Source of the DNA: Rhodothermales bacterium
GTDB lineage: Bacteria > Bacteroidota > Rhodothermia > Rhodothermales > UBA10348
Length of the DNA stretch: 64,000 bases
Direction of reading: 5' to 3'
Assembly: GCA_028284865.1 (NCBI GenBank)
Contig: JANQQV010000020.1
Span: 124,001 to 188,000, forward strand
The notes under the pieces were generated by a model. That model had not been told where the DNA came from, did not search any database, and was given only the letters and a program-made list of their open reading frames with translations. Shown piece after piece: positions 45,371 through 53,665 of the stretch. Position numbers and translations under genes: made by a program. How positions within the stretch are numbered: the stretch's first letter is position 1; every line of letters starts with the position of its first letter.

Positions 45371-45679
45371 TCAAGTAGCCCCAGCCTTACCCACCAATGA
45401 CTGGAATGCCGTTCTTGCCTGATTTGCTTGGTAATCCGCATCTGATCTGATGTATTTGCGGGCTGTCTTTAGGTCATCATGCGTAGTGGAAAGCACGGAT
45501 GTCAAGTCTCCTGTTTCTTGAAGCATGAGCGTTACGAAGGTTTTCCTAGCAATGTGGAACGTTATCACATCATGAGGCGGCCCAACACGCAGGTTGGTAA
45601 GCGCGCCACTTCGTGAGAGCTGACTGACATTGCGTTGCAAACCAGCCGCCTGAGCGATCTCTTTGATATTATTGACCAG
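45371..45679 (-). pseudogene. C-terminal stump of a second tyrosine integrase
   Basis: About 100 codons that align with the C terminus of the intact integrase at 51707-52903: NxxEIAQAAGLQRNVS, HIARKTFVTLML, ETGDLTSVLSTTHDDL and ARKYIRSD. The HxxR and catalytic Tyr segments are present, but the arm-binding and core N-terminal domains are gone. The upstream break at 45680 joins it in frame, through one TAG, to an IS3 transposase remnant. Confidence 0.85.
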
Positions 45680-45680
45680 C

Positions 45681-46470
45681 TATAGCCTGGCCAACCAACC
45701 CACGACGCGACGCGAGAAGAGTTCAATGACAACGGCCAGGAAGAGCCACCCCTCGGCCGTTGGCAAGTAGGTGATATCCTGCCCCTCCCCGCGCCTGAGC
45801 GTTCGGGGCAAACTGACGAAAAAGTACGTTGTATTTTAATGCTTCGAGCGGGGCGGCTGATGTCTGGTGGCGCCGTTTATGTCGCCGAGGGCGTTGATGC
45901 ACTCCTGCTTCTTCAGACTAGCCACGCGAGGACGACCAACTTCAACGCCAGCATTGACGCGAGATGCTCCGAAGATGCCATGGCTAGCCCTGCGGATCAC
46001 TGTTAAATGCTGGACGAGCCGCTGGTTTTACTGCCTGCGGTTGCTGATGTCTCAATTGCACATTGGTGTACTCACTTAGCTAGAGATGCATCATTACGCA
46101 AGCTCTTGCCACTGGGATAGCCCCTTGAATCGCTTCCAAGACCCGGTATTCCAACGAAAAGCTCTGCTGACGATACCGGCGGCCTTGTTTCGAACGAGGC
46201 TCCCCCTCCCCAACGTGCTTGTTTTCACGACGCTGATAGGCACACTCTTCATCGCGTGGATCGCGATGACCGAGAATCGCTTGTCTGCCACCCTCCTTTG
46301 TCTGATACTGTCAGCGGCGCAGCAAACAAGTGTTGACACCCAGCTTTCAAGCTGTCTGACTGACGTTGCCCCTGATCTCGGCAAGTCTGACCGCCTCCTC
46401 CTAAAACTCCCTTGTACACGTCTTCCTTGCGCTCATCGCGTACCTCATGATTGATGCTTACGTGCGCTTA
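45681..46470 (-). mobile_element. Decayed IS3-family insertion sequence (orfA and orfB remnants)
   Basis: Both transposase frames are readable on the minus strand but are broken. The OrfA part (about 46150-46420) gives AVRLAEIRGNVSQTA, stop, KLGVN, RQAILGHRDPRDEE and RRENK. The OrfB part (about 45681-46080) gives IRRASHGIFGASRVN, RPRVASLKK, then in another frame [17 protein letters not shown] and FSRRVVGW, the DDE-domain signature. At least two stops and two frameshifts are present. No inverted-repeat ends were identified. Confidence 0.8.
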
Positions 46471-46690
46471 ATCAGCAATCCGTTTTTTAGGAGCACGGTC
46501 ACATTGATTTATCAGCTAATGTCTTGGTGGTGTGGAAGACGCCTGATAAGCTATTCTTTGACAGTCTGACAGAGGTCCACTATTAGTATTCGTTACACTT
46601 GACGTCAGGTGTTAATGTGTCGTATATCAAATCAGCTGGAAATCACGCAGCCCATCCATTCCGAAGACCCCAACCTTGCTCCCGTCAGCC

Positions 46691-47890
46691 ATGAATAGCC
46701 ACTGGATAATTACAAATAGGGCAGTCGTTAAAAGAAAGGTTGGCGGTAAGATGGTAGAGGTCGTCGATGAGGGCAATGCCACAGTGCTCCCGACCTTTAG
46801 AGTAGCGCGCTTCGTCCCGCCTTCTACGTTTGAGGTAGCAAATGAGGATCTTTTGAAAGCAAATGTCGGCTTTGTCAAAGACGACTATTTCAACAGCTAT
46901 GGAAAGATCAATGCTCAGACCAATGAGAGGCGACTCAAAGGCACAAAACAGCTCTTTCTCGATCTATACAAGACCATGGCAAATGCAGGTCCTGATAAGG
47001 GAGATGTCTTGTTCTTCATCCATGGCTTCAATTCAGGATGGACCGATTCGCTCGCCCTTCTTCAGAAATTGCACAAGTTGTACGTAGAACCACGGGAATC
47101 CCGAATAAACCAGATTGTCCTCTACTCATGGCCGTCACATGGGAAGCTAATTAGATTTCCTTCACTGAAGCCTCGCGCATACTTAGACGATCAAGAAATC
47201 GCCCGCCAGTCGGGTGAATTGCTCGGACGCATATTCGGAAAAGTCCTTCGTTTCTATGCCGACATTTTTGATGAGGGGCGTGACGATAGGTTTGAGCATT
47301 GTGGCAATCGGATTCATCTTGCTGCTCACTCGATGGGTAATCAAGTATTAGAGGAGTTTATTGCCAGCATTTCTCGGCATTTCCAGTACACGCTGTTCAG
47401 TGAAGCAGTTCTCCTGAATGCCGACATCCCATGGACTGCCTTAGAAAAGGACCAGCCACTATACCGCTTGGGCGACTATTGCGAACGAATTCACATCTAC
47501 AATCATAAGAGCGATGACGCCCTCCTTGTTTCTGAGCGTAACAAGAACGGCAATCTTTTGAGAGGCAATAAAAGGTTAGGCAAATACGGTCCTCATGACT
47601 TATCAGCCATTCCCAACCGGGCAATCGTGGTTGATACAACGAAGACGAAGTTCGATGGAGTGATCGACGAAATTAGCGATCCCTACTACCTTGCAGCCTT
47701 GGAGTCGATAAAACAGTTCAAGATCCCCGGAGAGCAGAAGGAGCGGATTGCCGATCACTGGGGCTTTTTGTATCGACCTGCGGTGATTGGGGACCTAATG
47801 AGCGTGCTGGGCGGTCGTTCCACCACCGCCAACGAATACGAGTCGACCCGATCCAAAATGGGTCCGAATCTATTTAGACTCACTGGTTAA
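46691..47890 (+). CDS. DUF900-type alpha/beta hydrolase
   Basis: A 399-aa protein with an alpha/beta-hydrolase domain in the second quarter. The oxyanion HGFNSGW segment (about residues 111-117), the strand IVLYSWPSHGK and the nucleophile elbow HLAAHSMGNQ (Ser214) are as in DUF900 proteins, which are esterase- or lipase-like. No signal peptide is apparent. The ATG at 46691 is preferred over the TTG at 46676. It begins a three-gene plus-strand operon with the next two genes (27- and 36-base gaps). Confidence 0.8.
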   Translation: MNSHWIITNRAVVKRKVGGKMVEVVDEGNATVLPTFRVARFVPPSTFEVANEDLLKANVGFVKDDYFNSYGKINAQTNERRLKGTKQLFLDLYKTMANAGPDKGDVLFFIHGFNSGWTDSLALLQKLHKLYVEPRESRINQIVLYSWPSHGKLIRFPSLKPRAYLDDQEIARQSGELLGRIFGKVLRFYADIFDEGRDDRFEHCGNRIHLAAHSMGNQVLEEFIASISRHFQYTLFSEAVLLNADIPWTALEKDQPLYRLGDYCERIHIYNHKSDDALLVSERNKNGNLLRGNKRLGKYGPHDLSAIPNRAIVVDTTKTKFDGVIDEISDPYYLAALESIKQFKIPGEQKERIADHWGFLYRPAVIGDLMSVLGGRSTTANEYESTRSKMGPNLFRLTG

Positions 47891-47917
47891 CCCTCCTTAA
47901 AGGTCCGCGTTACCCTG

Positions 47918-48514
47918 ATGCACCACCTGACTCCTGATGAAATTGCTGATGTCATGAGTTCAAAGAGCTATACCGTTTTTACGGATAGCCGCGGACATGA
48001 CCTCAATCTGGTCGGTATTCGGACGAGCGATGATTCCGCTAATCGATTCAACGATTACTTCGCTGTTTTCTATCGCTATGACCAAGCTTGGACCCACTTC
48101 CTCTTCCCAATTACAACCGACCCTGGTACATATTGGCGCGAAAACCCAGAGCTCGTTAAGGGTACAGCAATAGTAAAGCCTGGGCAATATCGGAGTGCGT
48201 ACAAGATTGGTCGACATAGACGATACAAAGCGCTTCAGCAGGTAGGCACGATTACCGTCTTCAGGGACGCGAACAAGGACCGTCTCTTAGACACTACGGG
48301 AGTTGATGAGGACAGTGGACTTCATGCGATCAATATCCACCGTGCAAGCGCTACCAGGGCCAGCACACAGGTAGACAAATGGAGCGCCGGTTGCCAGGTG
48401 TTTCAAGACCCGGATCACTTCCTTTTCCTGCTAGCACTGTGCGAAAAAGCCAAAACAAAGTTCGGTAACTCTTTCTCGTACACACTGCTCGAGGACAGTG
48501 ACTTTGACGTCTGA
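47918..48514 (+). CDS. YkuD-like L,D-transpeptidase-type protein
   Basis: A 198-aa protein. His141 (INIHR) is followed 14 residues later by Ser156-Ala-Gly-Cys159 (WSAGCQVF). This reproduces the His-x14-17-[ST]-x-G-C spacing of YkuD L,D-transpeptidases, with Ala in place of the usual His before Gly. Those enzymes form or cut 3-3 peptidoglycan links. No signal peptide is seen. It is the middle gene of the hydrolase/nuclease operon. Confidence 0.65.
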   Translation: MHHLTPDEIADVMSSKSYTVFTDSRGHDLNLVGIRTSDDSANRFNDYFAVFYRYDQAWTHFLFPITTDPGTYWRENPELVKGTAIVKPGQYRSAYKIGRHRRYKALQQVGTITVFRDANKDRLLDTTGVDEDSGLHAINIHRASATRASTQVDKWSAGCQVFQDPDHFLFLLALCEKAKTKFGNSFSYTLLEDSDFDV

Positions 48515-48550
48515 ACCACTTCAATGCCATAAACACCGAATGGACTTGCC

Positions 48551-49411
48551 ATGAGAATGATTGTATTACTCCTTGCGCTACTTCTTCAGAACGGTGCTAG
48601 CCTCGCACAGGATTTTACGGCCGATCAACAAGATCTGATTGATGAGCATGTCTTTGGTGGCCTTCCGAGTTCAGACAATATTTTGGTTCGCAACGCTTAC
48701 GTAATGTCGTACAACAACGAACGACGGGTTGCCAATTGGGTCGCGTATCGAGTAGTGCCAGATTACCGAAAGACTCCTGACCGCTCAGGGCCTTTTGATG
48801 ACTTCGTAGAAGACCCAGATGTGGACGACGCAGTCAGCAGTAGTGACTACACGGGCTACTTCAGGAGCAGAGGGTATGCACGAGGCCACATGGTACCTTA
48901 TGCCGTTCTTGGAGGCGATCGTGATGGCGATGGGAAGTTTGCAACCGACGATGACCCTGAAGACGAGCTAACAGTGTTTCAGGGAAACTACATGAGCAAT
49001 GTCGCGCCACAGCACCATTATGGTTTCAACGGCTCCGGAGGGATCTGGTATAAGGCAGAAAGATGGCTCCAGGATGATCTGATCGATGACCAGCAAAGAA
49101 CAATTTGGGAGATAGCAGGAACCATTTTTGGTCCACAGAAGCTTGAGGAAATCGGTCCTGACAACAGTATTGAAGTACCGCCCCTTTTCTTCAAGATTAT
49201 GGTTTCAACGGAGGATGGGTCAGGAATACCGGAAGTGTTGGCCTTCCTGTTTCCGCATCACCGAAAAGCGCACGGTGAACTCGAGGACTATCTCGTCTCA
49301 GTAGATATCATCGAGTCTCTCACTGGTTTGGACTTTTTCAAAGAGCTGGACGACGACATTGAATCTGGAATCGAAGACAGAGACACCTTTGAAAATTGGT
49401 CTTCCTTTTGA
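48551..49411 (+). CDS. Secreted DNA/RNA non-specific endonuclease (NucA family)
   Basis: A 286-aa nuclease with a cleavable signal peptide (about residues 1-20, ending GASLAQ). The catalytic DRGH-type motif is YARGHMVP with His113, and the metal-binding region is NVAPQHHYGFN. An EF-hand-like insertion (DRDGDGKF, then DDDPED) lies directly after the catalytic motif and may bind Ca2+. It is the last gene of the hydrolase operon. Homologues degrade extracellular DNA or act as toxins. Confidence 0.87.
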   Translation: MRMIVLLLALLLQNGASLAQDFTADQQDLIDEHVFGGLPSSDNILVRNAYVMSYNNERRVANWVAYRVVPDYRKTPDRSGPFDDFVEDPDVDDAVSSSDYTGYFRSRGYARGHMVPYAVLGGDRDGDGKFATDDDPEDELTVFQGNYMSNVAPQHHYGFNGSGGIWYKAERWLQDDLIDDQQRTIWEIAGTIFGPQKLEEIGPDNSIEVPPLFFKIMVSTEDGSGIPEVLAFLFPHHRKAHGELEDYLVSVDIIESLTGLDFFKELDDDIESGIEDRDTFENWSSF

Positions 49412-49536
49412 AATGGCGATTATGCGTCAGCCGTGCGAATGACACTGTAATTTGATCCGAGGGAAGATGGATTCAACTCCCTTTAATGCGGTCACTGGGC
49501 CGACTCTCTTGTCGGAGATCGTGGCTAGCTAAGCGC

Positions 49537-50106
49537 CTAGCCTACGCCGAGATTCTTGGAAATCGTGCGCTCGGCGAGGAGTTGTGCATCATACTCTCCT
49601 ACCCAGCCAAAGATTTTGACAAGTCCGCCCATGATGTCAGTATCGCTTTTCATTATTTGCCAGTGATCAACAGATGATGGATCCTCGGGATGCGTGACAA
49701 ACCCGGGCAAGCTCTTAGCTCGCGCTATTGTAACCACCTGCTGCATCATCTCCTCTGCAAGCCGTATCCGATTTCTGTCTGGAGCTATTGCCTCGAGAAC
49801 GATTCCAGTAACGCTTTCAACTACTTCAACACACGCAGATTCAAGATTCTTTCGACGCGACGTCTTCCTTGCTTGGTCCGCATAGGCCTCAACAATACCC
49901 CGTTCGATAGCAATTAGACGCGCCCTTTGAGCGGCAACAATCCCGACCTCAGGTCGAGCATTGCTTTCCAGCGCTTCTTCTAATCCAACGAGCCAATCCA
50001 ATACGTCGGCGGTGTACGAAAATCCTCGTTCGCCGAACGTGTTCGTCAGCGACGGCACCTCTAGGAGGACTCGCTGGATTTCCTCTAGCTGAAGACAAGT
50101 AAACAT
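49537..50106 (-). CDS. Unknown helical protein, third gene of the DUF2589 operon
   Basis: A 189-aa, mostly helical protein with no named family. The C terminus (KSDTDIMGGLVKIFGWVG) may form a short hydrophobic helix. It begins 6 bases after the stop of the preceding gene, so is co-transcribed with the DUF2589-like pair. Confidence 0.65.
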   Translation of the reverse strand: MFTCLQLEEIQRVLLEVPSLTNTFGERGFSYTADVLDWLVGLEEALESNARPEVGIVAAQRARLIAIERGIVEAYADQARKTSRRKNLESACVEVVESVTGIVLEAIAPDRNRIRLAEEMMQQVVTIARAKSLPGFVTHPEDPSSVDHWQIMKSDTDIMGGLVKIFGWVGEYDAQLLAERTISKNLGVG

Positions 50107-50112
50107 GGAGGC

Positions 50113-50790
50113 CTACTCTGGGACCAACATTCTCGGCCCGTCGTCGTCTCTCGCGGCCCACTCCATCCCCTCTTCTACCACAGTCAACTTTATCCTGACT
50201 ATGGTTCCTGGGTCGGCTTCTTTCAGCTCAGCGCTGGTGATGCCAACCATGACAGAATCCATCTTCGCAAACTTCTCTTTCTTTGCAGAGATGGACTTTG
50301 CAAGCAAATCAGCCTTTGCCTCCTCTGCTCTTTTCTGCGCTAATCCTTGTTTAACCAAGCTTTGCACTAAGTGTTGAGCATATTCTCTGGAGATATCCTC
50401 CTCGGAGCGCTGAATAAGGTACCTTCTGTTTTTTTCGCGGCTTTTTAGAGCGTCCCAATCCCTCAGGGCTACAGCTTTGCGCCGTTCTGAAAGACCCGAA
50501 GAAACGATTATTTCGCGCCCTGCGGACCTAAGTCTTTCGCTGAATCCAGCTTTATCAGTCTCAGCACTAGCATCATTGTCAGGGCTGATCTTTTCCGTCG
50601 ACTTGATAATCAGAGGAATGTCGAGCTGCGTCTCCTTAAGCCGTATTCGAGGAACAGGAAAGTGCTTCAGTAGCTCGTGCTTCTCGTAGAGTTCCGCCAG
50701 CTGCGTTGCTTCGATATCAGCCTGGGCTCTTGCTACTGAAAGATCAGCAACTAGTCTGCCCAGCAATTTGCCAAGGTTAACATCAGCCAT
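50113..50790 (-). CDS. DUF2589-associated protein
   Basis: A 225-aa protein. It begins NLGKLLGRLVADLSVARAQAD, followed by the motif LAELYEKHELLKHFPVPRIRL, which resembles the IPF/PVP-rich ends of DUF2589 proteins. The middle is highly charged and helical, and the C terminus has a short beta hairpin. It is 50 bases downstream of the DUF2589 gene on the same strand. I do not recognise a function. Confidence 0.6.
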   Translation of the reverse strand: MADVNLGKLLGRLVADLSVARAQADIEATQLAELYEKHELLKHFPVPRIRLKETQLDIPLIIKSTEKISPDNDASAETDKAGFSERLRSAGREIIVSSGLSERRKAVALRDWDALKSREKNRRYLIQRSEEDISREYAQHLVQSLVKQGLAQKRAEEAKADLLAKSISAKKEKFAKMDSVMVGITSAELKEADPGTIVRIKLTVVEEGMEWAARDDDGPRMLVPE

Positions 50791-50840
50791 AAAATTGCCA
50801 AATTGATCAATGTGGGGACACGAGCTATGTCAGGGGTGCC

Positions 50841-51545
50841 CTATGCTGCGTCAGTCTCCCAACCGTCCTTGACGGCATCTTTTGGCTGCGAGGAAATGGC
50901 GTTCTCAAGAATACCGAGAATACGTTCCATCCCGGCTGGCATCTCGGCTTGAACCGCACGAACATGAACGGCGAGCGAATACGTCCTATTCACTTCGCTC
51001 CCCCTTTCGGTGTTTTTCTTGTAACTGGACGTCACTTTGAGCTTGACTGATCCGCCAAACCACTTGTGTTTCACATCAAGCTCGCCGCCGATACTGAATG
51101 AAGAGTCGGTCTTTTGATGCTGAACAGAGTTAATCTTGGCATTGAAATCAATGGTCGTCTCTTCTATTCGAATAAACGGGATTGGCATAACAGCTAAAGC
51201 CGGTACGCGAATCACGTGCGTCTCATACCTCGCAGGTACTGCATTTTTTGCTTCAACTGCTGGCTCAATCACCACTCCGTCCTTTTCGACTGCTTCTTTT
51301 GCCTCAACAGCCGGCTGATAAGGGGCAACTTCCTTGGGGTACTCAAAAGTTATGTAAATCGGGCTACCCACACCTGAATCTTCTCCCGGTTCTACTTCTC
51401 CGCCACTCTGCTTGAATCCCACCGCCTTAATGAAATCGACTGTTGTCATCGCCGACTGTGCTTGCGCCTGTACTACTGCGGTTAGCGGTCCCCCGATCAT
51501 GGATTCAAAGTCAATGCTGGAAAGTTCTTGTCCTGGGGTAGGCAT
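50841..51545 (-). CDS. DUF2589-family protein
   Basis: A 234-aa protein. The N-terminal MIGGPLTAVVQAQAQSA and TTVDFIKAVGF segments are typical of DUF2589. A low-complexity, imperfectly repeated stretch follows (PAVEAKEAV, PAVEAKNAV), then a beta-rich region with MPIPFIRIEETTIDFNA. Function of the family is unknown. It is the first gene of the three-gene minus-strand operon that ends at 49537 and lies next to the integrase. Confidence 0.7.
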   Translation of the reverse strand: MPTPGQELSSIDFESMIGGPLTAVVQAQAQSAMTTVDFIKAVGFKQSGGEVEPGEDSGVGSPIYITFEYPKEVAPYQPAVEAKEAVEKDGVVIEPAVEAKNAVPARYETHVIRVPALAVMPIPFIRIEETTIDFNAKINSVQHQKTDSSFSIGGELDVKHKWFGGSVKLKVTSSYKKNTERGSEVNRTYSLAVHVRAVQAEMPAGMERILGILENAISSQPKDAVKDGWETDAA

Positions 51546-51706
51546 GGTCAGTCTCCAATTCAGGTGCTAGAAAGGCAATTACCGTCTCTAAAAACGGCCC
51601 ATTAATAACTGCTATTCATCCTCACAATGTCAATCACCGGAATACTTTATTGCAAAAACAGTGCATTAATGCCGGTTTCGATACGCAATTGCGTAGATCT
51701 ACGTAC

Positions 51707-52903
51707 TTAAATCTGAGCAAACACTTTGGTCGCAGCTAGCAACTGCATTTCCGAATCAGTCTTGATGTATTGACGCGCGGTTTTGAGGTCATCGTGCGTA
51801 ATGGAGAGCACGGAGGTGAGATCTCCCGTGGCCTGCAACATGAGTGTCACATAGGTTTTGCGAGACACATGGAATGAAATCACCTCGTAGAGTGGCGCAG
51901 TCACGCGCTCAACATTCCCTCCGCTTTGCTTGATCTTGCTCACGTTACGCGTAAAACCCGCAGCCTGGGCCAGGTCCTTGAGGTATACATTGGCCTTCTG
52001 ATTGGAAAGCGCTGGTAGGGGCCTAGCGCTTTCCAACCTGCTTTCCAGGTACGATCGGGCTTTGCCAATGATGGGCACTCGCCTGCTGCTCGCCGTCTTT
52101 TGGGTGGTAAGATTCCAGAGCCAGCGCTCCCGATCGATGTTTTGCCAGGCAATTGCCTGTAAATCAGAGAAACGCTGGCCAGTGAGCGCGCCAAACACAA
52201 ACAGGTCGCGTGCGTGCCTTACGCCAATGGGCGACGTGGAAAGTTCAAGGCTGGAAAGCCTTCCGAGCTCGTCCATGGTAAGCGCAACAACCTCTTGCCG
52301 AGCACTTTTCAGATGGGTGCGCTCCGGCACGTCATCGATTTCGCCGCACTTGCGAAGCCACGTGAGAAATCCCTTTAGCCGTTGCGTGTACTTGTTGATG
52401 TTCGAATTTTGATGCCCCTCCTCAAGAAGGTAGCTCGTCAAATCGTCGATGAAGACGGTAGAGATGTCCTGCGTTGTGGCATCCTCGCCGAAGGCTAGCT
52501 TCAGGTGCCTACTCAAGGCGCGATATGTGATCATGGTGGACTCCTTGACCCGAAGCGCCTTCTCCTGCAGGAAGTCTTCGAAGAGCTCTTCCAGCCTTGG
52601 CGCTTTCTGCTGCGGCTCGCGCCCAAGAATGCGCAGCACTTCGGGTTTCAGCTCCTCATCGCTCACATGCTCAAGCGAAGCGACCCAGGTGCGGGCCGCA
52701 ATCTCGTCGAGCTTCGCGTTGAGTTCGGTCGCGCCCGGCGCGCTGGGCTTCAGCCTTCCTTTGCGATCGGACCAATGCCTGGGCGCAATCCTCAGATGCG
52801 TGCCGAGCTTGAGCTGACGCGAGGCGCGGTTGACACAAATCTGAACGGTGAAGCGTCCGTCCGCGCTTTGCGTGCGCCGGTGCAGGACGTATCTGATGGC
52901 CAT
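51707..52903 (-). CDS. Tyrosine recombinase/integrase of the island
   Basis: A 398-aa site-specific recombinase. It has an N-terminal arm-binding region (about 1-85), a SAM-like core-binding region (about 95-190) and a catalytic domain. The first catalytic Arg is in GALTGQRFSDL, HxxR is HVSRKTY and the nucleophile Tyr is in ARQYIKTD near the C terminus. The start faces the tRNA-derived repeat 142 bases away, the usual position for an integrase that inserted at tRNA-Asp. The C terminus closely matches the truncated copy at 45371-45679. Confidence 0.93.
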   Translation of the reverse strand: MAIRYVLHRRTQSADGRFTVQICVNRASRQLKLGTHLRIAPRHWSDRKGRLKPSAPGATELNAKLDEIAARTWVASLEHVSDEELKPEVLRILGREPQQKAPRLEELFEDFLQEKALRVKESTMITYRALSRHLKLAFGEDATTQDISTVFIDDLTSYLLEEGHQNSNINKYTQRLKGFLTWLRKCGEIDDVPERTHLKSARQEVVALTMDELGRLSSLELSTSPIGVRHARDLFVFGALTGQRFSDLQAIAWQNIDRERWLWNLTTQKTASSRRVPIIGKARSYLESRLESARPLPALSNQKANVYLKDLAQAAGFTRNVSKIKQSGGNVERVTAPLYEVISFHVSRKTYVTLMLQATGDLTSVLSITHDDLKTARQYIKTDSEMQLLAATKVFAQI

Positions 52904-53044
52904 GGTGTATCTGCGCTGTAGATAGAAACTGACGAATAATTACGCACTGCGATGAACACCTCCAAACCATTGATTTCTCGTAAGTTGTGAATACACTGTT
53001 CGTTAGCGTTCGCCCCTGTTGGTTCGAGTCCATAACGGTCGGTT

Positions 53045-53058
53045 TCGTCCGGACCGCC
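53045..53058 (+). repeat. attR core (copy of tRNA-Asp 3' end)
   Basis: TCGTCCGGACCGCC, identical to 32027-32040 in the tRNA-Asp gene. It is preceded by a GTTCGAGTC stretch (53022-53030) that resembles a T-loop but is separated by unrelated bases. Confidence 0.9.
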
Positions 53059-53064
53059 CGATCA

Positions 53065-53093
53065 AGCCCCATCCAGCTCAGCTGGATGGGGCT
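53065..53093 (+). terminator. Original tRNA-Asp terminator, displaced by the island
   Basis: AGCCCCATCCAGCTCAGCTGGATGGGGCT folds as a hairpin and is followed by TTTCTTTTTTT. It lies 7 bases past attR, as expected if the tRNA was once next to it. Confidence 0.9.
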
Positions 53094-53233
53094 TTCTTTT
53101 TTTGTGTGGTTTTGTGGCAATCTTAGCCTGTCGACAATGGCTATCGCGCAAAGCTCGCAATGGCATGTTGCCGTCAAACCTGTTGCAATCGAAATCGCGT
53201 TCCAGCATATTCGACCAATCAATTCGCGATCCG

Positions 53234-53665
53234 ATGGCCCCTTCCAAATCCGCCGACGTCAAAACGAAGAAGAACGAAGCCTCCGTACTCGACTTCCTGA
53301 ACGGAGTCGAACATGATCAGCGACGAGCGGACAGCTTGCGGATGCTCACGATCATGCAGGAAGTAACCGGAGAGCAGGCGTCCATGTGGGGGCCAAGTAT
53401 AGTTGGTTTCGGCACCTACCACTACGTGTATGAATCCGGGCGGGAAGGTGACTGGATGCTGACGGGGTTCTCGCCCCGGAAGCAGGCGCTGACATTGTAC
53501 ATCATGTCTGGCTTCGGTCGATTTGACGAGCTCCTGGCACAGCTGGGCACATTCAAGACCGGCAAGTCGTGCCTGTACGTAAAGAGTCTTGATGATATTG
53601 ATGAATCCGTCCTGCGCGAATTGATCACCTCCTCCATCGCCCACCTGAAAGAACGCTACGCATGA
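53234..53665 (+). CDS. DUF1801-family protein
   Basis: A 143-aa protein with the SPRKQALTLYIMSGF and GKSCLYVKSLDDID segments of DUF1801, a small fold related to YdhG. The N-terminal ATG at 53234 replaces an ORF that would start inside the tRNA terminator region. It overlaps the sulfatase start by 4 bases. Function is not established. Confidence 0.78.
   Translation: MAPSKSADVKTKKNEASVLDFLNGVEHDQRRADSLRMLTIMQEVTGEQASMWGPSIVGFGTYHYVYESGREGDWMLTGFSPRKQALTLYIMSGFGRFDELLAQLGTFKTGKSCLYVKSLDDIDESVLRELITSSIAHLKERYA

Noticed and set aside
46086-46454. 122-codon plus-strand frame
   Set aside because: It is antisense to a clear OrfA remnant of an IS3 element.
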